A DNA stretch of 64,000 bases. It comes from Pterobdella sp. o SKG-2022 (lineage: Eukaryota; Annelida; Clitellata; Hirudinida; Piscicolidae). The DNA is taken from contig OZ038325.1 in NCBI GenBank assembly GCA_964035795.1, positions 2,528,772-2,592,771 of the forward strand, in the 5' to 3' direction. The translations under genes were made by a program, and so were the position numbers. Shown here piece after piece: positions 37,624-48,517 of the stretch; within the stretch, counting starts at the first letter, position 1; each line of letters starts with the position of its first letter. The notes under the pieces were generated by a model. It did not search any database. It saw only the letters and a list, made by a program, of their open reading frames with translations, and was not told the DNA's origin.

Positions 37624-40600
37624 CATTATTATAAAATACTGTGAATGCAAAAAACACAGTGAAGTCTAATTTTTTATTGACACAACATATTTTATAAACA
37701 CATTAATATGTTAATAAAACTTATAATTCCATTTTATTCATCGAATTCACACTTCAAGGCCAACAATTCAAAATGAAACACCAAGAGTAGACTCTATATT
37801 AATATTGTGCTAGTTGAAGTTTTAATTCACAAATCACTAAGCAAACAAGCTTGTATATTCATGGATTTAATCTTAAAAATAGCATCTTTTTAAGTCTAAT
37901 ATTACATTCAATACAAAAAAAGGAGAAAAATAAAACAATACACACACACACAGGGGTGATGAAAGGGAACAAAGTAGCCATTTACATGCCTGTGGTTCCA
38001 GAGTTGGTGGTCGCCATGTTGGCTTGTGCTCGAATAGGGGCTGTGCACTCTATTGTGGTGTGTATGTGTTTGTATGTATTTGTGTGTGTGTGTGCTTCTT
38101 ATCACCATTCCAACACGCACACACACACCACAGTTTGGTGGTTACTCTCAAGAATCTCTTAGCAATAGGATCATGGGGGCTGAAGCGAAGGTGGTTGTCA
38201 GTATAGGTTGGCGTTGGTGTATGCGTACATGCCTTTGTGTGTTTGTGTACATGTGCTGTTCTTTTTTGTGTTTTTTGCATTGTTACGTTTCACTTTATTT
38301 TTCGACCCGTATAACTCAGTGGTAGAGCATTAGACAATTTTATTTGAAGTTACTGGGTTCGATTCCGCGTGGGCCGACAATTAGCAGCTGTTTCACAGTG
38401 ATTTTTTTTCTACATTAAATTTGTAGCAAGTGATATGATTTTTATATATATATACTTAATTTTTGTCTTTAGAGATAATCACAGTTAACAATGAGTCCTA
38501 ATAATTTCTTGATGCGCATCTTTATCGGTTTTTTCAATGTTGTCCATGTTTAATTTGAGAGTTCATGTCATTTATTAATGTATTGAGAAGAGTTGATGGT
38601 GGTCTGCCTCTTTTTCTCTTGGAGTTCTTTAGGGCATTTTACAAAATGTTTTTTGCCGGCGGGTCGTTATGGCATGTGTCCCAGCATTTTCAACCTTCTC
38701 AGTCTCACTTCCTGGTGCAGCGGTGGCATGACGGAGTCGCATTCTTCGTTTTTCATAACATTTGGCCAATGTACTTTTTTCAGTCTTTGTATGTGCTTTC
38801 TTCGGAAGGAGTCTATTGAGCTTTTGATGCTTTTAGAGTCTGCCCAAGCACTGCAGCCATATAGGAAAATTGAGAGAACATAAGCTTTATAAATTTTTAT
38901 TTTTTTCTCCACATTTATCCCACTCTTCCAAATTGGGTTTAATCTGTTCATCGCTAGAGTTGCCAGAGTTTTCCTTTTTTTAGTGTCCTCACATGTACCG
39001 ACGTAGCTTCCAAGGATTTTCATTGCCTTCCACACAGTGTTCTCTTCATTAATAAGTCTTTCTTCCGTTTTACTTTTGTTGAGTGTAAGGCCCCATTTGC
39101 GGAATATTGTTTCAATTTCATCTAGTTTAATGTCCCTTGGTGAGACGAAATTTACGTCATCTTTTGAAATGTTGCATGAGATCTTTCATCTTGAGTGGTT
39201 TGGCAGTTGTATTACTTTTGATACTCAATTCTTTAATAGCTACATTCATTTGTCTATTATAGTCTAAGGTTTCTATTATTTTGAGTTTTGTTTCTAGTTC
39301 ATTATTGTATAGTTCAAGACATTTATTTTTTATTTAAGTTTTGATTTTGTTTCTTTGTGTTTTGAGGTTGTTGATTTTATCAATTTCTGTAGAATTTTCT
39401 ATTAGGTTTCTTAGGTTTTTTTGTTTATCAGCCAGTGTGTGTAGCTCGTGATCTTCATACCTGTTTGATGGTGTTTTTTTCGAGGACTTTTTAAAACAAG
39501 TATTTGATACTTCTTTTATGCTTATTAAAATTTCCTCAACTGAAGTTGCTTGGCTTGTTTCTATTGATTTTTTGTAGGCTTGCTGGGTGATAAGGTCTTG
39601 GAAATTAGGTTTTTTATTGTAGTTTTTTGATTGGTTGGTCCAACATTGATATGGTTTGGGGTATTTAATTTGAACTATCAGCAAGTTATGATCACTCTGT
39701 ATGCTCTTCAAGATTCATAAATACCGCATTACATTAAATAATTATCAACTGTCATTATATAACTTTGTACCTAATCAAACTTTATTTTTTTAAACTTTCC
39801 AATTATTGTTCTTGATTAAATCGCATTTAACTACATTGTACCAAATAATCTGATCATTGTCTGATATGACGTAAGATGGGGTACACTATAGCATATAAAA
39901 TTATCTGACTGACGTAAGATGGAGTATGGAGGGGCAAGAAGATGCTGAACATGAAAAAGGTGGTTGATGAAGCTATTCACACGTGCCATTTGCAGTGGGT
40001 TTCTTTGGTTTCATATCCATCTATTCACTTATCCATTCATCCATCTATTTTTCCATCCATGTATTCGTATGTGTATCTATTTCTTTCTAGTTTTCTATCT
40101 CACCATCTGTTTATCCATTTATTTTATCTATCTCATCATCAATCCATCTGTCCATCTTATCATCTATCCATTTTATCATTAATACATTTATCCAATTATT
40201 CATTCATCCAACTATCTGTCCATCAATCCTTCATCTACACCACCACATCTAACCACCAATCTATCACCCATATAAACCCACCAGTGGTTTCGAGGTGGAC
40301 CACAGTATAGTGGTGAGACACATGACTGACAAGGAGGGAAGTGAAGTGGATGGTGAGGTTGTGGGTAAGAGGCCCTCCAATAATTTAAAGGTAGGTGAGA
40401 TGGATGGATGGGTGGTTTGGTGGAAGGTTGTTGTTGTTAACCCTGGTGCTCCTATTGACAATAAGAAATACCTCCTTTCTCCACCAATTTCGGACTACAC
40501 AGATACTTGCTTCTACTGGGTCCGTCTACAGGCTTTCGGGTTTAAGCTGTGTAAGATTGTTTTTGCATTTTAAAAGATGAAATGTATTGTGAATGTGACA

Positions 40601-43600
40601 AAGAGGACACAATTGTGAAGGATGAGATGAAGGTGACATTTCATCAAGATATGTTCTGAGGAGAGATGATTTGTTGGTTCTTAATTGGGATAGCAGAAGA
40701 CAATCAATAAGATTTAAGATAACTTTTGATAAGTTGGTTGGAGGTGGTTGTTTAATATTTTGTTGTGCATTTGAGGGAGGTGAGGAAGGATAGGTAGATG
40801 GGTGGGTGGAATGATGGATGTGATTGGTTGTTAAGTAGTTTAATTAACGTTAATTTATTGGAGCATTGTTGCAGCGTGATGGACCGTAAAATCTTCATAG
40901 CTGAAAAGGGAAACAATGAATAAAATATGAATTATTATACTCTATAAACGTATTAATTCATTCATCCACCAACTAGCCCATCCATCCATCCACGGCAGGT
41001 GACATGGCACAAAGGAAGAGATGTGTGGTGGGATGAGGAGATGGGTGGAGCGAGTGAAGAATGCCCTCCAGAATGGATGAATGCTGAGGATCCTCTTTTT
41101 ATTCTTTATACCAGGTGTGTGTGCTTAGTGTGGATATGCTGTTTGTTTGTGTGTGCGTTATTTACTAGAAAAAACAATTTGAACTCACACAGTGGCTCGA
41201 CAGGCAAGCCCAAAGGAATCTTGCACACTCAGGGGGGCTACATGTTATATGTGGCTACAACCTTCATGTACACATTTGACCACCAACCACATGACGTATT
41301 TTTCTGCACTGCTGATATTGGATGGATCACTGGTGAGTGGGAGAGATGGTTTAGAGGATGGGGGGTTACTGGTGGGGGAGAGCGTTATTAATGGGTGGAG
41401 ATGGTTGAAGTGAAATTGTTGGTTAAGGGATGGAAGTAATTGTTTGAGGTGGTTTGGGTTCAAGATTGTGAGTGTAGTTTTTTTTTGAAAAAGATATTAT
41501 GATATTATGCTATAACCAGGCCACTCTTACGTATGTTATGGACCTCTTGCTAATGGAGCCACTTCCGTCATCGTATGTTGTCTGTGTTGCTGTGTCTTTG
41601 TTCATTCTTTTTATGGAATCAATCAATCAAATCCTTTTTATAGCCCGTTTTCCTTTACCAAGAGTTGGGCTTTTTGAAAGTTCTATCTTGAAGTCGGCCT
41701 TTCCATTCAGAGCTCTGAATGGAAAGGCCGACTTCGAGATAAAACTTTCAAAAAGCCCAACTCTTGGTAAAGGAAAACGGGCTATAAAAAGGATTTGATT
41801 GGTTGATTGTTATTTTCATTGTTATTCTTATGATTTTGATTGTGGTTTTACTTTTTATTATTAATATCATATAGATTGCTCTTAGTATTATTATTTTTAG
41901 TTGTTATTATTATTATTTATTATGATTATTATCAATTTTTTATTTATACTTATAGTTTGAAGGAGTTCCGTTCTTCCCTGATAGCAGTCGTTACTGGCAG
42001 ATTGTTGATAAATATAAGGTGGGGATGATGATGATAATGTTGATTATTATTATTATTATTATTAGTAGTAGTAGTAGAATAACTTACTATTATTATTATT
42101 AATGTTATTATTTTTACTACTAATAATAATATTATCATTATTACTCCTATTTATGTTATTATTATTACGGCAGGTGAACAAGTTCTACACAGCTCCCACA
42201 GCCATCAGGGCCCTGATGAAGTATGGGGATGAGTACGTCACACGGTTCGTGATGCTTTTCATTTTTTTTATTTTTTTTATTATCATTATTTTGATGTTAT
42301 TGTTGTTTTTGTTCTTATCATTATTATGATTTTATTCTTTTTTTATCGTCATGAGTATATTTTTTTTTTTGTTATTATCATCTTGCTACAACCTGCTTCT
42401 TTTTCCTACATTATAATGAATCACCCTCCAATAACACTAGTATTTATCCATTCCACGGCCAAACCACTCCAGAACAGACAGAAAGACCCTTGAGGTGCTA
42501 GGAACAGTGGGTGAGCCGATCAACCCTGAAGCATGGATGTGGTACCATTCAGTAGTAGGATCCAATCAGTGTGCCATTGTCGATACTTTCTGGCAGACTG
42601 AGACGGTAGGTTGAGGGGTGGTGATGTGGTTTGGAAAGGTGGTGTAGTTCGATGTTGTGGTCAGTTCGTTGCATGATACGATAAGCTTGTGGTTTAGAAA
42701 AGTAGAGAGTATTGTTATTATTTTTTTAAATTATTTTTATTTTGCATATTATTAATATTCTCCAGGGAGGTCATGTGATCACACCACTTCCTGGGGCCAT
42801 CTCTACCAAGCCTGGATCGGCTGTCAGTATAAGAATAATAATAACAATAATAATAATAATTGAGTCATTAATACTAATAAATAATAATTATGAAATATTT
42901 AATTGAAATAAAACAGCACATCGCCACTCACGCAGACGTTTCCTTTCTTTGGAGTGGAGCCGGTGTTGTTGAGTGATGATGGCAAGGAGATTGAGGGGGA
43001 GGGGGAAGGACATTTGGTCAGTTGGAGGGGAGAGGGATGGGTGTAAGTGTAGTTGGATGAGAGTAGGAGGGTTCTATAACTAATTTTGATAATATTTCCA
43101 ATAGTGCTACTTTAGAAAGCCATACTGCTATCACTTCAAGATTTAATACTCATAATATTTTGAATACAAGAACCTATAATAATACAAATAATAATAATTA
43201 TTATGATTTTTTTTGTTGAATAATACGAACTTCAACTCAGGCGTTCAAGACAGCATGGCCTGGGATGATGAGGGGGGTGTATGGAGACATGGAGAAGTAT
43301 GAGAACAACTACTTTAGGGAATTTCCTGGGTACTATACCTGTGGAGATGGTGGGTAGGAGGGTGGTAGTGGTGATGGGTAGGTAAGGGTTGTGGTAATGG
43401 TGGGTAGAAAACTAGTTATATTATGGTTGCTTCACGCACCCCCACTCATAACTCTCCAAACAAACAAACTCAGGAGCGAAGAGAGACAAGGACGGATACT
43501 GGTGGGTGACGGGCAGAATTGATGACATGTTGAATGTAAGTGGTCACTTGATCAGCACCTCTGAAGTCGAGTCCACATTGGTTGAGCACCCTCTGGTGGC

Positions 43601-43913
43601 CGAGGCTGCAGCTGTATCTAGGTCACACCCCGTTAAAGGCGAGTGTCTGTACGTTTTTGTCACCCTCAACATGGGGCACGCCCTTGATGACAAGTTGGAG
43701 GAGCAGTTGAGAGACCTTATCAGAACTAAGATGGCGTCGTTTGCCACTCCTGATTACATCCAAGAGGCGCCCAACCTGCCCAAGACTGAGAGTGGCAAGA
43801 TCATGAGGAGGGTACTGCGAATGATTGCCAATGGTAAGACAGAGCTGGGTGATGTGTCTACCATGGCCGACTCTTCAGTCCTCGAGAGTCTCTATCGTCT
43901 GAGGAAGGAGTGA
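36213..43913 (+). CDS. ACSS2: Acetyl-CoA synthetase, cytosolic ACSS2 type
   Basis: Sixteen exons (36213-36520, 37151-37242, 37954-38057, 38134-38200, 39919-39994, 40285-40390, 40999-41114, 41193-41332, 41520-41572, 41956-42018, 42174-42244, 42473-42605, 42766-42822, 42936-43016, 43241-43349, 43474-43913) join in phase to 671 aa. The enzyme makes acetyl-CoA from acetate, ATP and CoA by way of acetyl-AMP. Seen: [20 protein letters not shown], the P-loop-like SGSTGKPKG at 290-298 (split by an intron), [53 protein letters not shown] near 437, [13 protein letters not shown], and [11 protein letters not shown] with the catalytic Lys at about 634. No mitochondrial presequence is evident, which favours the cytosolic/nuclear form. 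An in-frame GTG lies three codons upstream of the chosen ATG. Intron 4 holds a SINE and a retrotransposon fragment, and intron 9 a palindrome. Confidence 0.97.
38302..38445 (+). mobile_element. tRNA-derived SINE, head and body; tail displaced to 39,715-39,736
   Basis: The tRNA-like head CCCGTATAACTCAGTGGTAG (A box) and GGGTTCGATTCC (B box) is followed by GTGGGCCGACAATTAGCAGC, TTTCACAGTG and TACATTAAATTTGTAG, as in the copy at 61,856. The expected tail (ATAAATACCGCATTACATT) is absent here. It appears 1.27 kb downstream at 39,717-39,735, right after the retrotransposon fragment, so the SINE seems to have been split by that insertion. It lies within ACSS intron 4. Confidence 0.85.
38560..39711 (-). 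mobile_element. Non-LTR retrotransposon fragment D, internally deleted, in ACSS intron 4
   Basis: The minus strand reads the end of an endonuclease domain ([16 protein letters not shown]) and its linker. After missing sequence comes the part of the reverse transcriptase from the DD box onward ([15 protein letters not shown], then [12 protein letters not shown]). The C-terminal region follows ([42 protein letters not shown]). RT motifs A and B are gone. It lies antisense to ACSS. Confidence 0.85.
41617..41808. repeat. 192-bp near-perfect palindrome built from two retrotransposon 3' ends
   Basis: The 96 bases at 41617-41712 are the reverse complement of 41713-41808 with only three mismatches and no spacer (centre GAGCTC). 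Each arm matches the last part of element C (23,549-23,646): coding end CTCTGAATGGAAAGGC, then AAAACGGGCTATAAAAAGGA, ending in GATTGATTG. The plus-strand copy is on the right and the minus-strand copy on the left, joined head-to-head. It lies in ACSS intron 9, so the transcript would form a stem of about 96 bp. Confidence 0.95.
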
Positions 43914-46429
43914 GGCATGGTGTGGGAGGTGTGAGGATGGGTGCATGGTTGTGAGGTGGTGTCTTGGACACATCTTTGTGAGTTTTCAGTCCGAATGAGT
44001 GCTTTTTTTAAAATTTTTGATAGTTTTTTTATTTTTCAGTGCTGCTGTTTGTCTTTTTGTGCGATTGTTTTGTATTTGTGTATCTGGTGCATACCACAAC
44101 GACTTCATGACACTTGCAAATGTGGTTAGCTCGGAGTTCAACAGTTGTTTGTGAGGCCAGTTTGTGTGTACTTTGTTATTTTGTATTTATTTTAGTATAT
44201 TGTTTTCTATGTGTAAATATGTCTGTATGTACGTGTATGTGTCTGTTCAAAAGCACAACATCTTAGCATTTAACAATTCTATTGTTCATACCATTTAATT
44301 TCTCACGGGTATTCATCTTTGGTATTTTGTCTTAATCAATTATGGTTCTAATTGTTCGAGTTACTTATTGTTATCTTCCATAGTGGTTATGTATGGTATC
44401 AACAGATATGTATACATTTAATGCTGGTACTAACCATTCACGGTACTACCTATTTGGTTGTCATTGTATTCACCATATGTGTAAATACCCATACCGGCAT
44501 GGGTACTTACGTAAAAATGACAAAAACGATGATGGTATTAAAAAAATCTTCTTGTATGGTATTATCAATCGTGTATATACGTGGTACCACCCAGAGGTGT
44601 ATTATAAAGGATCTCTTCCACCAAATACCAACATTCAACATCGAATGCAACTTTTATCACAGGTTCATTGTACTAAAAGAAGATTCATTATTTTTTCATT
44701 GTTTCTTCTTTTTCATGTGATCATCAATTTTATTAATTTTTTTCTCTTATTAATGTTTTATCATTATTATTGTTATTATTTTATTTTTCTTGTTTATAGT
44801 GTTATTATTAATAATACGGGAATTTTTCGTCTATCAGTGACACTAAGTTGATGTTAGAAGCTCTAGCTTGTTACATAGAGTAGACCTGATTTCTTCATTT
44901 AATCCTTTCACGGTATTCATCATCATAATCACGTTAGGGTACTAGACTGCGCTGGTATTTTGTATTATACCTCTTTGTATAACATTTTTCTATAACTCAT
45001 CTCGCTTTGGTATGACTTCGTCTTTTATCGGTATAACTAGCTTATAATACTTTATATTGCTGTTTTTATGTCCTAGTTGTTATTCTGTTATTATTAATAG
45101 CTTAAATCATTATGTTTTCTAGATAATACAACGTTATAAGCATATTTATATCACAACATACTGAATCATATAATTATGACGATATTCCTTAGTGAGCTGG
45201 TATACCGATATGTAAGGTGAAATTACATTATGATTAGGGGGGACTATGGCTTCCAGGTTCCAAATTATGCACTCAGACCGTTCGTTCATTTGGAGAAATT
45301 TTATTATATTTTTACTGCTTACTATTTTTATTCTTTTTTATTATTCATTATTGTTTCCATGATATATCCTTATTATTTTCATTATTATATCAATTGGTTT
45401 ATAATATGACTGCTTTTAATGTAGCTCAAAGAGTATGTGAGCAAGTAACTAACTTCCTCTATCACTTTTATGTCATACATGTATGTAAATGTTAACCAAT
45501 ACTTTATTATTTAAAAAAATTAAATTTCATGCAATCTGACACAAATTTACTGTATTACTAAACATGAACCGGGATTACAAAGACGATGACTGATAATGAT
45601 AACTAGACAAACACACAAACAGTATATACATCCCACATATACATTAATAAAAAAATAACTATATAATTGCAATATTTAATGAGCATAAATGGTTGTTCAC
45701 TATACATACAGACAGACAGGCACACACAAGAATACATACAGACACACAACAGCATACAGACAGACATACACAGTGCATTGTTACTTCGTCTCAATTGTTT
45801 CTTCTACCACTAATTTATAACTTGTTCTAATTGTACACAACTCCCTGTTAAAATTTATTCCAGTTTTCCATCGGTAATAAACAACATTTCCATCTCACCT
45901 TTGTGTTTGTTTCAGTGTTTTAGCTAACTTGTAGAAAACGGCTTCAACTATGTGATAAAAAAACGTAATAAGCCATTTAAATAGCGCTTTTTTTGTGACT
46001 GAGTGGAAAGATAGGTTTTGAGAGGTTTGTGAGAAATAATAGAAAGACAGATTTTTGTAGAGAAGAAAGTTGGAAAGAAAGACTGACATACGAGAAGGAT
46101 ACAGAGAGCGAAATCACATTAGACGCACCATATTTGAAAAAAAAATTTCACTTCTAAAAAATATTTATAAGAAAACTAAAATTATTTTGAGAAAGTTCAA
46201 TAAAAAAAAAATAAAAATTTTTTTTTTTCTAAAAACCGTAGTTAAATTATTAGATGGATCCATCACAATTTACAAAATGCGTGGCGAAATTCATTGTGTC
46301 CGTCTATAATATTTAATCAAACATTCAAATTACTATCAAATATATAAATCCTTTTCTCATATTCCTCTTCTTTGAATTGTATAATATTTTTATTTTCACA
46401 ACGAAATATTGGTTCAAGAAAAGATTTAT
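43914..46429. other. ACSS 3' flank and intergenic DNA
   Basis: No coding region could be supported. The ACSS 3' untranslated region begins here, but no convincing polyadenylation signal was found close to the stop. Long frames at 44352-44851 on both phases have no family resemblance. Confidence 0.5.
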
Positions 46430-47260
46430 CAGAAGAAGAAAAAATTACTAATTTAGCTTATTATAAGACTGAAATGAGTGAAAATAAGATAGCTTAAGAG
46501 ATAGGAAGAAGTTCTTAAGCCGTCCATAAGTTTTTAAAACATCCAAAATCAAAAAGAAGCAAAGGATATTCAAAAATGACACCTAGAGATAAGAGAAATT
46601 TTAAACGCGTGGCTTCAAATATTTATCAACGAGAAATAAAAAATATTTTGAATCTACCCATTTTCGAGCAGAGTGCCACAAATTTTAGCTTTTGATCCCA
46701 ATTCGCAATATAAGAAAATGAAAGCGTCCCAGTTCTGACGAAACGTCATCAAGAAAATAGATTGAAATGGTGCAACGAAAAGATATATTGGGATGATGAA
46801 TGGAGCCAAATTGTATGGTCTGATGAAAAAAATGGAATTTAGATAGACCAGGTGGTTGTAAATTTTCTTGGCGTGGTTTGGGTGTGCCTTCGGTAAGTCA
46901 AAACTAGCATTCTTAGAAGGCAATCAGAAGTCAGGGGATTACATTCGTACGATAAATGAATATTTATTGCTATTTGTATGTGAATATCATACCGATGAAT
47001 ATACTTTTCAGCAAAATTTAGCGCCAATCCATGCCTCTACCGAAACAAAAGAATGGTTTATAGACATAGAAATACCAATTCTTCCATGAGTTTCTAAGTC
47101 TCCTAACTTGAATCCAATTGAGAATTTATGGGGTGATATTTCAAGACTGGTTTATGCGAATGGAAAGCAATATTGGTCAAAAAAGGACTTGAAAGATGCA
47201 ATTTTTGAAGGATGAGACAATAAAGGCAAGATTACAAAATATTACTAGAATAATATGGTT
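46430..47260 (+). pseudogene. Decayed Tc1/mariner transposase
   Basis: The plus strand, read across several frame breaks, gives EIGRSS (helix-turn-helix region), KMTPRDKRNFKRVASNIYQR, then WDDEWSQIVWSDEKN (first catalytic Asp). It continues with GNQKSGDYIRTINEYLL, TFQQNLAPIHASTETKEWF and SPNLNPIENLWGDISRLVY, the last third of a Tc1-type DDE transposase. The second catalytic Asp, normally in FQQDNAP, is Leu here. There are stops near 46499, 46695, 46843 and 47087. Terminal inverted repeats were not found by eye. It is dead. Confidence 0.88.
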
Positions 47261-47264
47261 CTAT

Positions 47265-48328
47265 TGATGAATGAAAGATCGATTTTGAATTTTGCGCACC
47301 ACACCTTTTTTATTTACTTTAGCTTTTATACGACAATTGCACTGTGTTACAGGAATTTTTCTGAAAAACATGGTGAAACCAATAGGATTTAATTCACTTT
47401 AAACACGGAAAAAAGCTTTAAAAATGCTACATCACATTTCTTATCATGGCAACTTTGTTGACGAGTAAAGCATCATAGCTGTTCTATGGAACTACTGGTC
47501 AATCTGCAAATATACACCCAGGAGAGTATTTAAAGTGGCACAGGAGCGTTAGTATTGCCGGTCTTACTCGCCATAATGAGGTGCAAACTTGCATAGAAAA
47601 GTTAGTTTATATAATCTAGCGTTCACGTCTTTGTCGTCATACGGATATTATTAGTTTAAATAAAGATAGTTTTTTTATTGAAAATATTTGAATTCTAAAA
47701 CCGCCATCTAGCGTTTGAACTTAAAGAATTAAACATCAAATAGTTTATTGGCTGAAATATATTTATAATCATTCACTATGAATTTCACAGGGTGTCTAAC
47801 AAAACCCTAATTAAATAATTATTGTACAGTCTTCCACTATATACACTACCAAAATTGCACCTCTAATTACACAACATAATTTTGAAACTATATAACAACA
47901 ACCACTGGCCCACAACAACAAACACTACACCCAGTACCACATTATCAATACAAAAATCACATAGCAACTCATACCAAATAGCAACCAACACCACATACCA
48001 ACCAATACTACTATCAAAACCTAATGCGACATTAGACAGAAGTAACTGGTACATAGTAAAATGAGCTATGTAGGCTTATTGTGAGACTCCATCAATATAT
48101 GATAATCTTCTTGATACTGTTAACATCACTAGCGAAATCATTATCACCACCCTACACACACTGTAACCCTTCACACCCAACGGATAATCACCTTCTTATA
48201 CCAACTAATCATAGCCATACGCCTCCCTAAACCACCACTTTCCGCCTTTTATCCATCCATATGCACCTTGTAGCTTTCCATCAACCACACCCACCTAACA
48301 TCATCCCTATAAACAAAAAACACCTCCA
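47265..48328. other. Intergenic DNA and SENP 3' flank
   Basis: No gene seen. From about 47820 the plus strand becomes C/A-rich (CCAC, ACAACC), in contrast to the ATT-type DNA around it. Confidence 0.5.
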
Positions 48329-48483
48329 CTATAACCAATCAACAACATCATTATCATCACCACCTCTTGTTCTCATCATCTTCTTCACCATCTGCCTCAA
48401 TCTACTCCTAAAAGCACTGCCCTCCAGCTCATCGAACCACTTCTTGAGTCCCTTCACAGGTGGAATGAAGTCCAATATGGGCA

Positions 48484-48517
<34 letters not shown>

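Noticed and set aside
40295..40573. Single 92-codon frame across 40295-40573
   Set aside because: Only 40285-40390 is coding (ACSS exon 6); the rest is intron read through the donor GTAGGT.
41499..41798. Plus-strand frame of 99 codons across ACSS exon 9 and the palindrome
   Set aside because: The exon is read in a different frame and the rest is the palindrome; the frame only exists because the palindrome has few stops.
43544..43747. Minus-strand frame in the last ACSS exon
   Set aside because: Shadow of the real plus-strand exon.
44352..44851. Two overlapping plus-strand frames of 122 and 152 codons
   Set aside because: No domain, no splice context and no resemblance to any family; Tyr/His/Phe-rich because of local composition.
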